DNA of 64,000 nt from Azolla caroliniana (lineage: Eukaryota > Polypodiophyta). Numbering within the stretch: position 1 is the stretch's first letter; every line of letters begins with the position of its first letter. The stretch spans positions 682,001 to 746,000 of the forward strand of contig JBHGNT010000016.1 of NCBI GenBank assembly GCA_043228905.1, written 5' to 3'. The notes beneath the pieces are model-generated. The model was given only the letters and a program-made list of their open reading frames with translations, was not told the origin of the DNA and made no database searches. The position numbers were made by a program, and so were the translations under genes. Positions 50,286 through 62,905 of the stretch are shown one piece after another.

Positions 50286-50546
50286 TGTAAAAAAATGGAG
50301 AATGTGGGTGACCTTGTGTAGTGGAAGAAGAAATGTGTGTGTGTGTGGGTACATAAGACAAGAATGAAAGAGACAGACAAACAAACAGAACGAGAAGTTA
50401 TATTAGGAAAAATGAAATACATCCAACATTTACTAAGTTACAAAAAGGTTGGTTTAAATACCAACTAACCTAGGGTAATTGCCCTAGTGTGTCCGCTGCT
50501 AGTGTGAAAGCCATTGCATTTGGGAAGTTGGGTTTGATTCTCAACA
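50286..50546 (-). repeat. 3' LTR of outer copia (A)
   Basis: A diverged relative of the 300-bp LTRs at 56863 and 61258. It shares aaaatgaaatacatccaacat, gttggttta-ataccaacta and the terminal gtttgattctcaaca. It begins near tgtaaaaaaatgg. No partner 5' LTR is present in the window, so target-site duplication cannot be tested. Confidence 0.75.
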
Positions 50547-51666
50547 CGCCCCTTCGAACACAACTTTTGGTCGTCAAGGATATTGTCTTATTGTTTGGCT
50601 CGTTTTGGCTTTCTAAGTTTCTCAGCTCTATGGTTGGATGGTCCATCAACTTCATCAGTGGATTGGTCGGTTTGGCTACTACTTCGATTGTTCCTTCAGT
50701 CGGCTACTATCTAGTTGTTGCATTATATCCATCAACTTTTGTTAGTTGTGTTACTGCACTCCCCCGCAAGCTCAGCAATGTAGATATCGTTAGACCAAGG
50801 TCCAAAGTAAATTGCCCAAGCTTGTCGACTCCTAATGTTGGCAACCTAAAGGTTTGTGCTAATGAGTTGTAGGTCAACATCTGTGAATCTCTCCATCACA
50901 TTGTTGCGTGTGGTCTTTAAGTGTGCTATGGAATGTATGTATCTTTTTATCCCTCTCTCAATCAGCCTGAACACGCTCTCGAATGAAGTGATAGTGCTCT
51001 TCGATATGCTTCATACACGCATGGAACACTAGATTTTGAGCCAGATGAATACTGCTCATATTGTCACAAAAAAGGAGAATCGGATCCTTGATGGGAACAC
51101 CCAGATCCTTCAAGATTCGTTTAAGCCAAACGGCTTCATAGTGGGCAACTATCATGCCCCTATATTCGGCCTCTGAGCTCGACAATGCGACTATCGATTT
51201 CTTCTTATTGTTCCATGATATACTCCAATATCGAGGGAGAAGATAAACCCCAAGGTTGATCGTCTATCGGCCTTATAATCGGCCCAGTTTGCATCTGTGT
51301 ACCGTTCGAGTTGAATGATCGTGTTTGATTTATACATGACGTCACAATCCATCATCCCACTGACATACCTAAGTACTCTCGTAACACAATCCAGGTGACT
51401 ATCCTATGGTTGCTGCATGAATTGGCTAAGTAGACCAACCGGACAGTTGAGTTCGGGTTGTGTGATGGTTAGATAGGTTAAGCTTCTGATCAACTTACAA
51501 TATTGAGTCGGCTCACGCTCTTCCATTCCTGAGTCGGCATCGATCAAAAGGGGTGGGCACAGGTTTGCACTCTGTCATCCCAAACTTGTACAACAAGTTG
51601 AGAATGTAGTGTCGTTGGGAGATCATGATCCCGACTGGTGTCTGAATTACTTCTATACCGAGGAAG

Positions 51667-54600
51667 TACTGATCTTTTGGACTTCAAGCTTCTTCTCAGT
51701 TACAAGCTCCTAGATATGATGATATCGCACATCAATGTGTTTTGTCTTCGTGTGGTAGACTTGGCTCCGAATGAGGTGTATTGCGTTGTAAGTCGCAATA
51801 GATCGTTGGCGTTGGGTGGTTGATTTGACTTGTCGTTGAGAAATCGGTTGACAGTCGATGCAACCATATTGCTTCCTTATCTGTTTTTAATGTTGTTATG
51901 TACTCGGCCTCTGTGGTAGACAAGGTTGTGCACTCTTGCAACTTCGACCTCCATGATATGGTGCCGCCACTATAGGTGAAAACATAGCCTAATGTCGACT
52001 TCTGATTGTCCGAATTCCCGACATAGTTGGAGTTAGTGTAGCCTTTGACTTTGATCGAGCTTGTTGATCCAAAGGTCAGTAGTGCATCCTCGGTTCCTCT
52101 TAGGTACCTGAAGATGTGCTTGATGGACTCCCAATGCTTCCGTCCTGTGTTTAACATGTATCGGCTAACGACCCCTTCGGCATAGGCAATGTTGGGTCGA
52201 GTCGCCACCATCGCATACATGATGCTTCCTACTGTCGATGCGTAGGGTATCTTTCCATTAAGCTCTTTCTCCTTGTCCGTTGAAGGAGAGTCTTTGTCCG
52301 ATAGTTGGATCGACGTCGGTAGAGGTGTTGGTGTTGGCTTCACATTCTCCATGTTGAAGCACTTCAACACTTTGCGAATATAGCCGGACTGGGAGAGTCA
52401 GAGAGTCATTGTTGTCCGATGTCGCTCTATCCTCATGCCCAATATGTGTTAGGCTTGTCCGAGTTCCTTCATCACGAACTTTTCGTGAAGGCTCCGCTTT
52501 AGCTTTCTGATCTCTACTTGATTGTTCCTTGAAATGAGCATGTCATTGACATATAGGATTAGATAGATCCTGGACTCGGCGGCCAGTTGCCGAACATACA
52601 TACATGGGTCGGAGTCGGATCGGTGGTATCCAAGCTACTTGATGTAGGAGTCAAACTTCTAGTACCACATCCTTGGCCCTTGTTTTAGGCCATCGAGGCT
52701 TTTCTTCAGTCAACATACAACCTGAATTTCCTCCCCCATCGCCAAGAAGCATGCATGTTGGGACATGTAAATGTCCTCTTCCAGATCTTTGTGTAGGAAC
52801 GTCGTCTTTACGTCCAACTGCTCGAGCTCGAGGTCTTCTGTCGTCACAACCCCAAGTAGGAGCCGAAGGGTGATCATCTTGACTATGGGAGAAAATATCT
52901 CATCATAGTCGACTCCATGTTCTTGTTTGAATCCCTTTGCGACGAGTTGAGCTTTGTACTTGGGTTTCTTAGAATCAGATACATATTTCTATCAGAATAC
53001 CCATTTGCAAGGTAGCGGCTTTCTTCTAGCTGGTAGTTCAACCAACTCCCATGTTTGATTCTATCAAATTGAGTTAATCTCAGTTTGCATGGCTTGTAGC
53101 CATGTATTGGCATCCGGTGCGGCTATAGCTTCTTCGTAAGTACTTGGTTCACCTGCGTCTGTGTAGTTGACGTAGTCGAGGCCTGGTTGATAAAATCCTG
53201 TAGGCCTTCTGACTCATCCAAATCTTCCGAGTGCCGATTTTGTTGGTTCCAAGTCTTCCGTCGGCTCGATCGACTGATTGGTATTACTTGAACCGTCTTC
53301 AGGAGTCCTATTAGTTGACTCACCCCTATAGTAGGATTTCGGTGATGTCATGGCATCCTCCTCTTTTTTGGGATCAGTTGCCTTGGAGGTAGAAGACTTA
53401 GCTGACTCGGGTCTGTTTTTCCCTTTGGCCTTGGGTGTGTCGGGCGAATCGGCTTTGTCGTTTTTGGTGCGCACCTTGTTGACTTTGCCTTTTTTTACTC
53501 TTGTTGATTCGGCTTTGTCTTTGATGGCTTTGTCTTCAAGTTCGACCAGTGGACCTCCTACCGATTTAGAGTTGGCGGGTGTGTTGTCGGCTTAGTCGAG
53601 TTCAACTGTTTGTTGAATCTCTAATTCGGCACGGTGGGTCGGTCTTTCTACAATGTCACTATCGACTTCGAAGGAGACCTTCTTACCAACTATTTTCTAT
53701 TTGTTCCTACCAGAGAGAATAGAGCCTTCGTTGAAGACTACGTCACTACTCCGGATCAATTTCTAGTTCTATGGGTTCCATAGCTTGTAGCCGAACTCCC
53801 CATCGGTTCCATAACCGAGAACTCCGGATGAATGCGTAGGCTTCACAACCAAATATACAAAGCCTATCGTAGGTCGGTTGTTTGCATGACCATAGTGCCT
53901 GTGGCACTTCGAGCCTGATTGCTTTCGACGGCAACAGGTTGATCAAATATACCACCGTCTGCAATGCTTCGGCCCAGAACTCCAACTTCAGTCCAACTTG
54001 TTGGAGCATTGTCGTCACTCTCTCCCGAATCGTTCGGTTTATCTGTTCTGCCACTCCATTCTGCATGGGTGTGTATGGAACGGTCTTTTGATGTCGGATC
54101 CCTTTGTTGGACATGTATTGTTTGAATGATCGGGAGGTGTATTCTCCTCCATTATCGGATTCGAGTGTCTTCACTCTATACCCTAACTATTCCTCCACTT
54201 TAGTTATCTAACGAGTGAAGACCTCGAGCGCTTTGTCTTTCGACCTGATTGAGTAGGCCCAGACTTTCGATGTATAATCATCTACAGAAGGTGATGACGT
54301 ACCAAGAGCCTCCTAGTGATCCCTCAAGCATAGGCCCACATATATCTATGTGCATGAGCTCTAGGGGTTGTCGTATCGTCTCGTAATGGAAGAGAGTGCA
54401 GATTTCGGGTCTGTTTCCCAGATCGACAATGCTCGCAGAAGCCCGTCTTTGCTTGGAGTTTTGGAATGTAGCCAACTGCCATTAGTTGATCAAGTCCGGC
54501 TTGACACATATGGCCGAGTCGACCATGCCATAAGTTCGGGTAGGTCTTTTCAGCTACATTCACAACCCGATCTGGATTGATCGCCATCATTGGGTACAAG

Positions 54601-56177
54601 TTGTTGTGTTTGAGCCCGCTTCCAATTTTCATGTTTCCACAATTGATCATCCATGTCGACTCACTCGTAGTTGTTTTGTACCCGTCTTCGGCTAACATGT
54701 TGATGGAGACTAGACTCCTTTTTAGTGCGGGTACATGTCGAACTTGGTGGAGGACAATTGTGTTGCCATTTGAAAATTGAATTGGTACTTTGCCTACTAC
54801 GACGATTTTGCATTCCTGCTCGTTGCCTAGTTGGACCGTGCCACTGGCGTTGGCTGAATAGTTTGAAAACCATTCGATGTTTGGGGTTACGTGAAATGTG
54901 GCGCTAGAGTCCAACAACCATGTATGTGCATCTTGTGCGTTGTAGAGCACTTCTCCGATCATCGAGTCTTCTAAGGAGAGGATTTCTCCCGATTGGGTGT
55001 CGACAACATTGACTTGGTTGAGTGGTTCGAGTCGGATCGTCCTCGATTTCGCTCGGAGCGCTGACCACTCTCTTTTCTCTCGATCGATTAGCAGTCGGAA
55101 ACATTGTGACCAGATTTTCTGCAATGGGTGCAGAATTTGCCTGATCAACAAGACTTCGATCGTTGTTGGTCTCCCCTCGTTTTCAATCGATTGGTATTCT
55201 GACCAGTTCTCTCGGCTTGTTCTTTCGATCAACTTGTTCGAGTGGTGGGGTTCTGCCGATCCGTCGATGGTGAGTCCCATTGATTTTCTCCGAATGTCCT
55301 CGATGAGGACTTGGCCGATCGTCTCATCTAGAATTAGGATCGGATGGCTATTGGCAAATGTCATGCCGAATACCTCCCAATTCGCCGACAAGCTCGATAG
55401 GAGGGCAAGGGCTTTCACTTCTTCCTCAAAGTTGATCCCTTCGGAAGAGAGTTCAAACAACACCCGACTAGAGGTGTTGATGTGGGAGGTTGCAATATCC
55501 GACTCTCTCATCTTCATATTGAATAGTTGTTGAATCAATATGAGTTTCAACAAGTTGGACTTATTTTCGTATACTACTTGTAACTTCTCCCATAACGAGA
55601 AAGTTGTTGTATCCTTGGCCATGCTTAAGTAGATGTTTTTGGCCAGATATATTTGAATGGTGGAGCGCACGATTTCGTCTATTGATCTCCACTCTTTGGT
55701 TGTCATCGAAGCAGAATTTTCATTGTGCCGAATAGCTTTGACCTATCTTCTGATGATCAAGACATCCTGCATCATCTCCTTCCATAGGGCAAAGTTTTTG
55801 TCGTCGAACTTTCGGATCACAACTCCTGTACTAGATGTTGAAGCCATGTTCTTTTTGGAAGTGGGATTCACTAACCTAGTCTTTTCTCTTTCAACTTTTG
55901 TATGAGGACTTGATACCAGTTGTTTGAGATATGATGTTCAAGTATGTGCGGAAGTATGTATGAGGACTTGTCGGTTATGCATAGCAGACAACACAGATGG
56001 TATGATGGAGGAAACGGTAGATAGAAAAAGCTCAAAGCTTTAATGGAAACTCTCTTTATTTATGTTTTCTCTCTCTCTCTCTCAGAGACTCATAATGCAA
56101 GAATGATCAAGAAGATCTAAGTTATAACGTTAGGTTATTGCTTATATACTAAACCCTAACTATTGGACGTGTTCACA
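51667..56177 (-). mobile_element. copia element B, 5' LTR retained, 3' LTR lost
   Basis: A different copia family, minus strand. From right to left: 5' LTR (56177-55921), primer-binding site, gag from Met at 55847 (MASTSSTGVVIRKFDDKNF) with a CTHCRKSGHNVSDC knuckle, protease (WLLDSSATFHVT), pre-integrase zinc region (LWHGRLGHM, CEHCRSGKQ), integrase (DNGGEYTSRSFKQYMSNKGI), RT (DVKTTFLHKDLEEDIYMSQ, ILYVNDMLIS) and RNase H (TTEAEYITTLKTDKEAIWLH). Just after RNase H, near 51667, the sequence jumps into the outer element's RT (YFLGIEV), so the 3' LTR is absent. Stops, a DSS for DSG at the protease site and YVND for YVDD show it is inactive. Confidence 0.85.
55906..56177 (-). other. 5' LTR and primer-binding site of copia B
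   Basis: The LTR (55921-56177, 257 bp) reads TGTGAACACGTCC..CTCAAACA on the minus strand and contains a TC-rich tract. Two bases further comes TGGTATCAAGTCC (55918-55906), a variant of the tRNA-iMet primer-binding site usual in copia elements. Confidence 0.8.
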
Positions 56178-57189
56178 CTAGTAAGGATACAAAGTGGAAG
56201 GAGTCGGCCTTTTATGCCAACATTAACTCCGTTCGTCCAGGTAATAGCGGCATCAAGGCTTTCGAACTCACTATCGAATGAGTGAGTTGATGCGTTGTCG
56301 TCCAGATCTTCGTACTTCGGCATTTTCGTCGTCCCTTTATCCATCTTCGGACTTGGCTGAGATGTGATTTGATCACTCAAAGGCTCTTGAGGTTCACTCA
56401 ATCTGGTCATAATTCGACTTTCTTCGAACATATGTTTGAGTCGATAATCGTCTTCTATCTCTTGGTCGGCCGAGTTCGGGTCGATTGGGGTTGGAGTCGG
56501 AGTCATCTCTGGTTTGTAGTAGGATGTTGATTCCTCGAAGACGATGTCACGACTCACTCAAAATTTTTGGGTATATGGGTTATAACACTCAATGTACAAC
56601 TTTTGTTCGAGTGAGTACCCTACGAGGATACATTTCTCCGACTTGGGATAGAGCTTTTGTCACTTCTCATCAGGAATATATACAGAAGCAATTGAACCAA
56701 TATATCATGTCGTGGGATAAGTTTGGCTTCTTCCTGAAAAACTTCTCGTGGGGTGTTACGTCCTGTACCCCAAATGTTGTGCACTTATTCATGAGGTAGA
56801 CGATTGTGTTTACCGCTTCTACCCAATACGTCTTTGGCAGGTTCTTTTCGTTCATCATCGCTTGTTAGGAAAGGGAGTCAGTGGTGATTGCAATGCAACG
56901 GAAGGTGAACATAGGTGTGTGTATGTGTAACAAGAGAGAGAGAGAGAGAGAGATAGAGAGCTCGAGAGACAGAGATAGACAAAGCGTATATTATATTAAC
57001 AAAACAAAATACATCCAACATTAACTAAGTTACAATGAGTTGGTTTATATACCAACTAAGCTAGGGCAAGCACCCTTTCTACTACATATTTACAAAGCTA
57101 GCCTGGAATGTCCATGAGCTAGTGTCAACCTATCTATGGGAAGTTGAGTTTGATTCTCAACACGCCTCTTAGAACACAACTTCCATATG

Positions 57190-60100
57190 TCGAAAAGTCA
57201 TTTGGTTCGTACTTCGACTTGTCTAGTCGGTTGTGTTGCGTATTGCGTAGCCAATCCGTGTTGCGTCCGCGTACTCCCCCTCAAACTCGGCAATGTGGAT
57301 GACGTGAGACCAAGATCTAATGCAAATTGCCAGAGCTTGTCGATGCCTAAGGCCATTGTAAAGATATCAGCAACTTGTAGGTACGTGCTGATGTGTTGGA
57401 GGTCAAATTCTCCGGCCTGAACGCACTCACAGATGAAGTGGTAGTGCACTTCGATGTGTTTAGTCTGTGTGTGAAATACGGGGTTACGCACCAAGTAGAT
57501 ACTGCACATGTTGTCGTAGTACAAGCGTATTGGATCTTTGATGGGAACGCCCAGATCCTTCAGTACGCGCTTAAGCCATACGGCTTCACATGTAGCGACT
57601 GTTGCGCCCCTGTATTCGGCTTCTGTGCTCGACAATGCGACCGTCAACTATTTCTTGTTGCTCCAGGAGATCTCTCCACTCGGCATGCCGAGGGAGAAGA
57701 AGAATCCGGATGTGGATCGTCTATCTGCTTTGTATCCTGCCCAGTCCACGTTTGTGTACCCTTCAAGTCGAATGGTCGTATTCGACTTATACAAGATGCC
57801 ATAATCCAATGTTGTGCTGACATACCGTAGTATCCTCTTAGCACAATCGAGGTGAAGGTTACGCGGATTCTACATGAATTGGCTAAGTAGACCAACCGAA
57901 TAACTTAGGTCGGGTCATGTAATGGTGAGATAGATTAGACTGCCGATCAGTTGACGATACTAAGTTGACTCACTCGCGGTCGTGCCAGAGCTGGCATCGA
58001 TTTTGAGATTACGTTCAAGAGGGGTAGTCACAGGTTTGCACTCTGTCATTCTGAACTTGTAGAGTAGGTTGAGAATGTAGTGTCGTTGTGAGATCATGAT
58101 CCCAACTGGTGTCCGAATTACTTCAATACCTAGAAAGTAATGAAGTTCGTGCAGATTCTTCATTTCGAATCTATCGGAAAGGAGTGATTTAACTTCGTTA
58201 ATCTCAACGAGATTCTTTCCTCCGATAACTAAGTCATCCACGTATAGAATGATGACTATCGGGCTATCCGACTCATTTCGGATGTACAGAGATGTATCGG
58301 ATTTTGACATCCGAAATCCAACTTGGTGAAGATATTGCGTGATCTTCGAGTGCCAAGCACGCGGTGCTTGTTTGAGGCCGTAGAGTGGCTTCTTGAGTCG
58401 GCATACGGCGGGCGGATGGTTACACGCTTCGAATCCGGGTGGTTGGGACATATACACCTCTTCTTCTAGCTCTCCTTGGAGGAAAGCGTTTTTCACGTCC
58501 ATCTGATGGAGGTGCCACCCTTTTGCTATTGCTAGTGCGATTACGGTCCGTATTGTCGTCATCTTTGCCACCGGGGCAAAGGTTTCTTCGTAGTCTACGT
58601 CGTGTGTCTGTGCGTAGCCTTTGGCAACGAGTTGTGCTTTGAAGCGGTTTACGGAACCATCAGCATTGTGCTTCACCTTGTAAATCCACCTGCAACCAAT
58701 TGCTTTCTTGTTCGGGGGGAGAGGAACGAGATCCCATGTCTCGTTTTTGCATAACGCTTCATCTCCACATTCATTGCGTTGACCCATTGTGGATCCTTTG
58801 CTGCTTCAGAAAGCGTTTCCGGTTCCTGTACTGATGCTACCTTCATCATGAATGCGTAATGATACGCCATGTACTCGTCATAGCTGTAGCGGTTTACGGG
58901 GTTCTTCTCGCGCGTGGATCGGCGTGGCTTGTCATTTGCGGATTCTTGGGGTTTCTTCATGTTGTCCGTGTGGATATCATGGCCATCAAGCTCACTATCG
59001 AGATCGAAATGATCTTCATACTCTTGCATTTTTGCCTTGCCTTTGTCCAGCTTCAGACTCAGCCGAAGTGCACTTTCATCACTCGATGGCTCTGATGGCC
59101 CACTCAACCGTGTTGTAATTGGGTTGTCTTCTAACATCTGTGTGAGTCGATCCTCAGCTTCTATTTCTATTTCAGTGTCATCCGCGTCGAGCGGGATTGG
59201 AGTCGAAGTGTTCTTTAGTGCGTACCAAGATGCGTATTCATCGAAGACTTGTTCGAACCTTATGGGTAGATGGATTGTAGCATTTGTACCCCTTCTGTTC
59301 GAGTGAGTATCCTACGAGGATACATTTCTCCTACTTTGGGTCAAGCTTTTGCCGCGTATCATCGGGAATATGTACGTAGGCGATGGAACCGAAAATGCAG
59401 ACATGTGACAAGTCCGGCTTCTTTTCGAAGAACTTCTCATGCAGAGTTATATGGTGTACTCCCGAGGTTGTGCACCTGTTCATGAGATATACGGTCGCAT
59501 TTACCCAGTACGATTTCTGCAGGTTCTTCTCATTCATCATGGCTCGTGCAACTTCTACTATGTGGCGGTTTTTACGCACAACTACGTCGTTTTGCTGAGG
59601 TGTATGTCGACACGAGAACTCTCGTCAGATTCCTTCCTTGAGGAGATACGCTGAGAACTCATCCAAAAAATATTTTTTGCCTCCATCTGATCAAAGGCAG
59701 CGTACATGCCGGCTCGTGGCTTTTTCCACTTCGGCTTTGAACTTTTGGAAGTGGTAGAACACTTCACTCTTTTCATCGGATAAATCCAGGTATTTCTGGA
59801 GAAGTCGTCAATCAACGTGACATAGTAATGGCATCCGCCGAAAGTAGCTGTTTGGGTTGGTCCCCACACATCTGAATGTATGACATCCAAGATCCCTTTG
59901 CTTACATTCCGCTCATTTGGGAATGGATGGCGGCGTTGTTCTACAATCTGGCCGACTGAGACCGGATTTTTCGTTGTGGTGGGAACATGTAGTACGTTCT
60001 TGAGGTAGGTCTGTTTGCCTTCGTTTCCGAATGGGACATTCCCAATATGTTGTATTGGATGAGTCGTATCATCACATGTTTCAACATATTCGTGACGTTC

Positions 60101-61210
60101 GGGCTTCCATAATTCCCAAAACCAATCTTCATGGGAAGTCATGTGATTGGAAGCTCCCGAATCGACAAACCATACACTGTTAGGAGTGGAGGCGCGGGTT
60201 GTCGCAAATGCAGACATCGAGTGTGCTTCGTGCTTCATTATGAACATTTCGCCACGGTCGCCGTAGTCGGAATTTGTGGCGTAGTTCGTGAGTTGTCAGT
60301 CTGCCTCACGTTTCTTCTTCTGACACTCTTCTTCATAGTGGCTGGGTTTTCTGCAGTACCCACACTCCACTGGGTTTCAACGATTACTCGGCCTGGCGTT
60401 ATGACTCCCCCTTCCGCCAAGCTCTCTGGGCCCATTCCTATCCACTTGCCACTAGTGGGAGTTACGCCCTTGATTCCGCCGATCATTATGGCCCTGTCTG
60501 AAACGACCTTTGTTTCCACAGTCGAAATCTCTTCTATTATCCGACTGGGAGTAGAGCAAATGACCATCTAATGCGTTGTTCCTCTGTCGGGCATGATTCT
60601 CTTCGACCAACAATATCAATTGAAGGTTGAAGGAGGGAGGGTTCTCCCTTGCGAGAATAGCCGATCTAATTGCGTCGAAACGCGGTGCTAAGCCTCTGAG
60701 GCATATCTACACCAGTTCGTCATCGTCAACGACGACGTTGATCGATCTGAGGGCGTCACATAGCTCCTTGATCTTCAAGGTATAGTTGTCGATTGACATG
60801 TCCCTTTGTTGAAGATTGTTCAGCTCCTGTCGAAGTTGGAGCTTTCGTGCGGCCGTATTGGCTGCGAAGATCTTCTTGAGGTTTTCCCACGCCTGCTTCG
60901 ACGTTTTAGCCTCTCGAATGTAGCCAAGCATATGATCATGAACGCATGATGCAAGGCAATACAACACACGGCTTGCGACCTGCTCCCAAGCGGGATAGTC
61001 AGCGTGTGTTGGGTTGGGGTGTGATTCGTGAGCTCCTTCGATGTAGCTCGAGTAGCCTTGTCCGACAAGATATTGATGCATCTTGTATTCCCAAGATGCA
61101 AAGTTCGTTCTATCGAGCTTCTCGGTAGGAAGAGCGCTTCCCATTTGATTATTCATGGTGATTTCTTCTCTGTCGATGAGCCGGTTCTGTTGATCGTCGG
61201 CATGCAGCAC
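57190..61210 (-). pseudogene. copia C gag-pol polyprotein, disabled
   Basis: Gag starts at about 61150 (MNNQMGSALPTEKLDRTNF) and holds a UBN2-type core and a CGYCRKPSHYEEEC knuckle (CX2CX4HX4C). The protease is WFVDSGASNHMTSHEDWF. Integrase pieces are HSDVWGPTQTATFGG and NRHIVEVARAMMNEKNLQKS. RT has LHQMDVKNAFLQGELEEEVY and ILYVDDLVIGG with an intact YVDD. RNase H has LSSTEAEYRGATVATCEAVW. Stops interrupt gag (LV*I, an expected Gln) and two later sites, and frameshifts occur in integrase and at about 58750. The pre-integrase zinc domain is missing: SVGQIVEQ runs straight into RHPFPNERN. Confidence 0.85.
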
Positions 61211-61245
61211 AACACATTTGAAAATGCTTGATCAGGCAACCACAT

Positions 61246-61257
61246 GCTCTGATACCA
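61246..61257 (-). other. primer-binding site of copia C
   Basis: On the minus strand TGGTATCAGAGC directly follows the LTR end CCTAACA. It is complementary to the 3' end of initiator tRNA-Met, the usual copia primer. Confidence 0.95.
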
Positions 61258-61562
61258 TGTTAGGAAATGGAGTCTGTGGTGATTGCAATGCAGTGGAAGG
61301 TGAACGTAGGTGTGTGTATGTGTAACAATAGAGAGAGAGAGAGATATATATATATAGAGCTCAAGAGACAGAGATAGACAAAGCGTATATTATATTAATG
61401 AAACAAAATACATCCAACATTAACTAAGTTACAATGAGTTGGTTTATATACCAACTAAGCTAGGGCAAGCGCCCTTTCTACTATTTACAAAGCTAGCCTG
61501 GAATGTCCATGAGCTAGTGTCAACCTATCTATGGGAAGTTGAGTTTGATTCTCAACATCGCT

Positions 61563-62905
61563 CTTGTCAGCTCGAGTATGTGCCGATTCTTTCATTTAGT
61601 GACTCCATTTTGTTGAGGTGTGTGTTGGTAGGTAAATTCCCATCGAATTCCTTCCTTTTAGGAGATATGTTGTAAATTCATCCGATAAATACTCTTTTAC
61701 TCAATCCAACAAAAGGCATCGGACATGCCGACCTGTTACTTTTTTTATTTCATTTTTAAATTTCTGGAAGTGTGACAACATTTCGCTCTTTAGCCGCATA
61801 GGATAAATCCTGGTGTGCCTGGAGAAGTCATTGATGAATGTGACGTAGTATCGACATCTACCGAAGGTTGCCATTTGGGATGGTCCCCATACATCTGAAT
61901 GCATTACATCCAAGATCCCTTTGCTCTCATTCCTCTCTTTCGGGAACGGTTGACGATGTTGTTTGCCGAATTGGCAGGCTTCTCATACACTTCTAATCTA
62001 AAGAAGAGGTGTTGGTCAGACCATGTGCTGACATCGAGTGTGCTTTATGCCTCATTACAAACATTTTGCCATGGTTGTCATAGTCGGAATTCGAGGCATA
62101 GTTAGTGAGTTGTTAGTTGGTCAAAGTCGACTCTCGTTCCTTCTTTCGACACTCCTCTTTGTAGTGGTCGAATTTTCCACAATACCCGCATTTGATCAGG
62201 TTGTTTTGGTGACTTGTTCAGGTAGGATGGCTCCCCATTATGCCAAACTCCCTTGGTGTATTCCTGGCTTCTTGCCAATGGTGGGGGTTGTGTTCTCGGG
62301 TCGGCTGATCATGTCAACCTCGTCTGAATTGACCTCTATTTCCTCGATCGAATCCTCTTCCCTCGTCCGATTGGGAGTAGAGCATATAACCATCTGGTGT
62401 ATTGCACCTTGATCGAACATGGGTTTCTTCAAGTAGTAATATTGATTGCAGGTCGAAAAATGAGGGGGATTCTCCCTTGCAAGGATGGTCAATCTGATCG
62501 TGTCGAATCATGGTGCTAAGACGTTGAGGCATATTTGCACCATTTCATCATCGTTGATGATGACATTGATCGATTCAAGGGCGTCTCACAACTCCTTCAT
62601 CATCAAGGTATAACTGGTGATTGACATATCCCTTTGCTGAATATTGTTCAACTCTTGACAGAGTTGAAGCTTGCGTGTGGCCGTGTTGGCAGCGAAAATA
62701 TTCTTGAGGTTGCCCAATGCTTCTTTATGCATTTATGCCTCTTGAATGCACCCTAGCATGTGATCATGGACACATGATGCTAGGTAGTACAACACGCGAT
62801 TGTCACTTGCTCCCAAGCTAGTAGTCAACATGTGCCGGGTCGGGTTGATTTTCTTGAGATCCTTCAACGTAACACCAATAGCCTTGGCCGATGAGATATT
62901 GTTGC
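61563..62905 (-). pseudogene. gag and partial integrase of outer copia (A)
   Basis: Minus-strand pieces equivalent to copia C gag, more degraded. The first gag residues are lost at 62905. The sequence passes from the region after the knuckle (RHKAHSMSA) directly to a damaged ACQFGKQHRQPFPKERN, so the protease and most of the pre-integrase domain are deleted. The deletion differs from that in element C. Confidence 0.8.

Larger units (their letters stand above)
56863..61557 (-). mobile_element. complete copia element C with LTRs and TCGCT target duplication
   Basis: 4,695 bp, minus strand. LTRs are 61258-61557 (5') and 56863-57162 (3'), each about 300 bp and TG..CA. By eye they differ by about nine substitutions, an (AG)n length change and a 4-bp indel. 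The primer-binding site TGGTATCAGAGC abuts the 5' LTR. Target duplication TCGCT is at 56858-56862 and 61558-61562. Removing the element and one TCGCT restores the outer copia integrase frame exactly. The internal order is gag, protease, integrase, RT, RNase H (copia order). The outer element is of the same family, so this is a self-insertion. Confidence 0.95.
50286..62905 (-). mobile_element. outer copia element (A), split by two later copia elements
   Basis: A Ty1/copia element in three pieces. The right piece (62905-61563) has gag (YYLASCVHDHMLGCIQEA, RKLQLCQELNNIQQRDMSI) and the start of integrase (CQFGKQHRQPFPKERN, HSDVWGPSQMATFG). The middle piece (56862-56178) has the integrase end (MMNEKNLPKTYWVEAVNTI) and the linker to RT. 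The left piece (51667-50547) has the RT end (YFLGIEVIQTPVGIM) and RNase H (SSSEAEYRGMIVAHYEAVWL), then a 3' LTR. The 5' LTR is missing: the element stops at about 62905 against plus-strand LINE sequence. The protease region is deleted and there are many stops. Confidence 0.85.
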
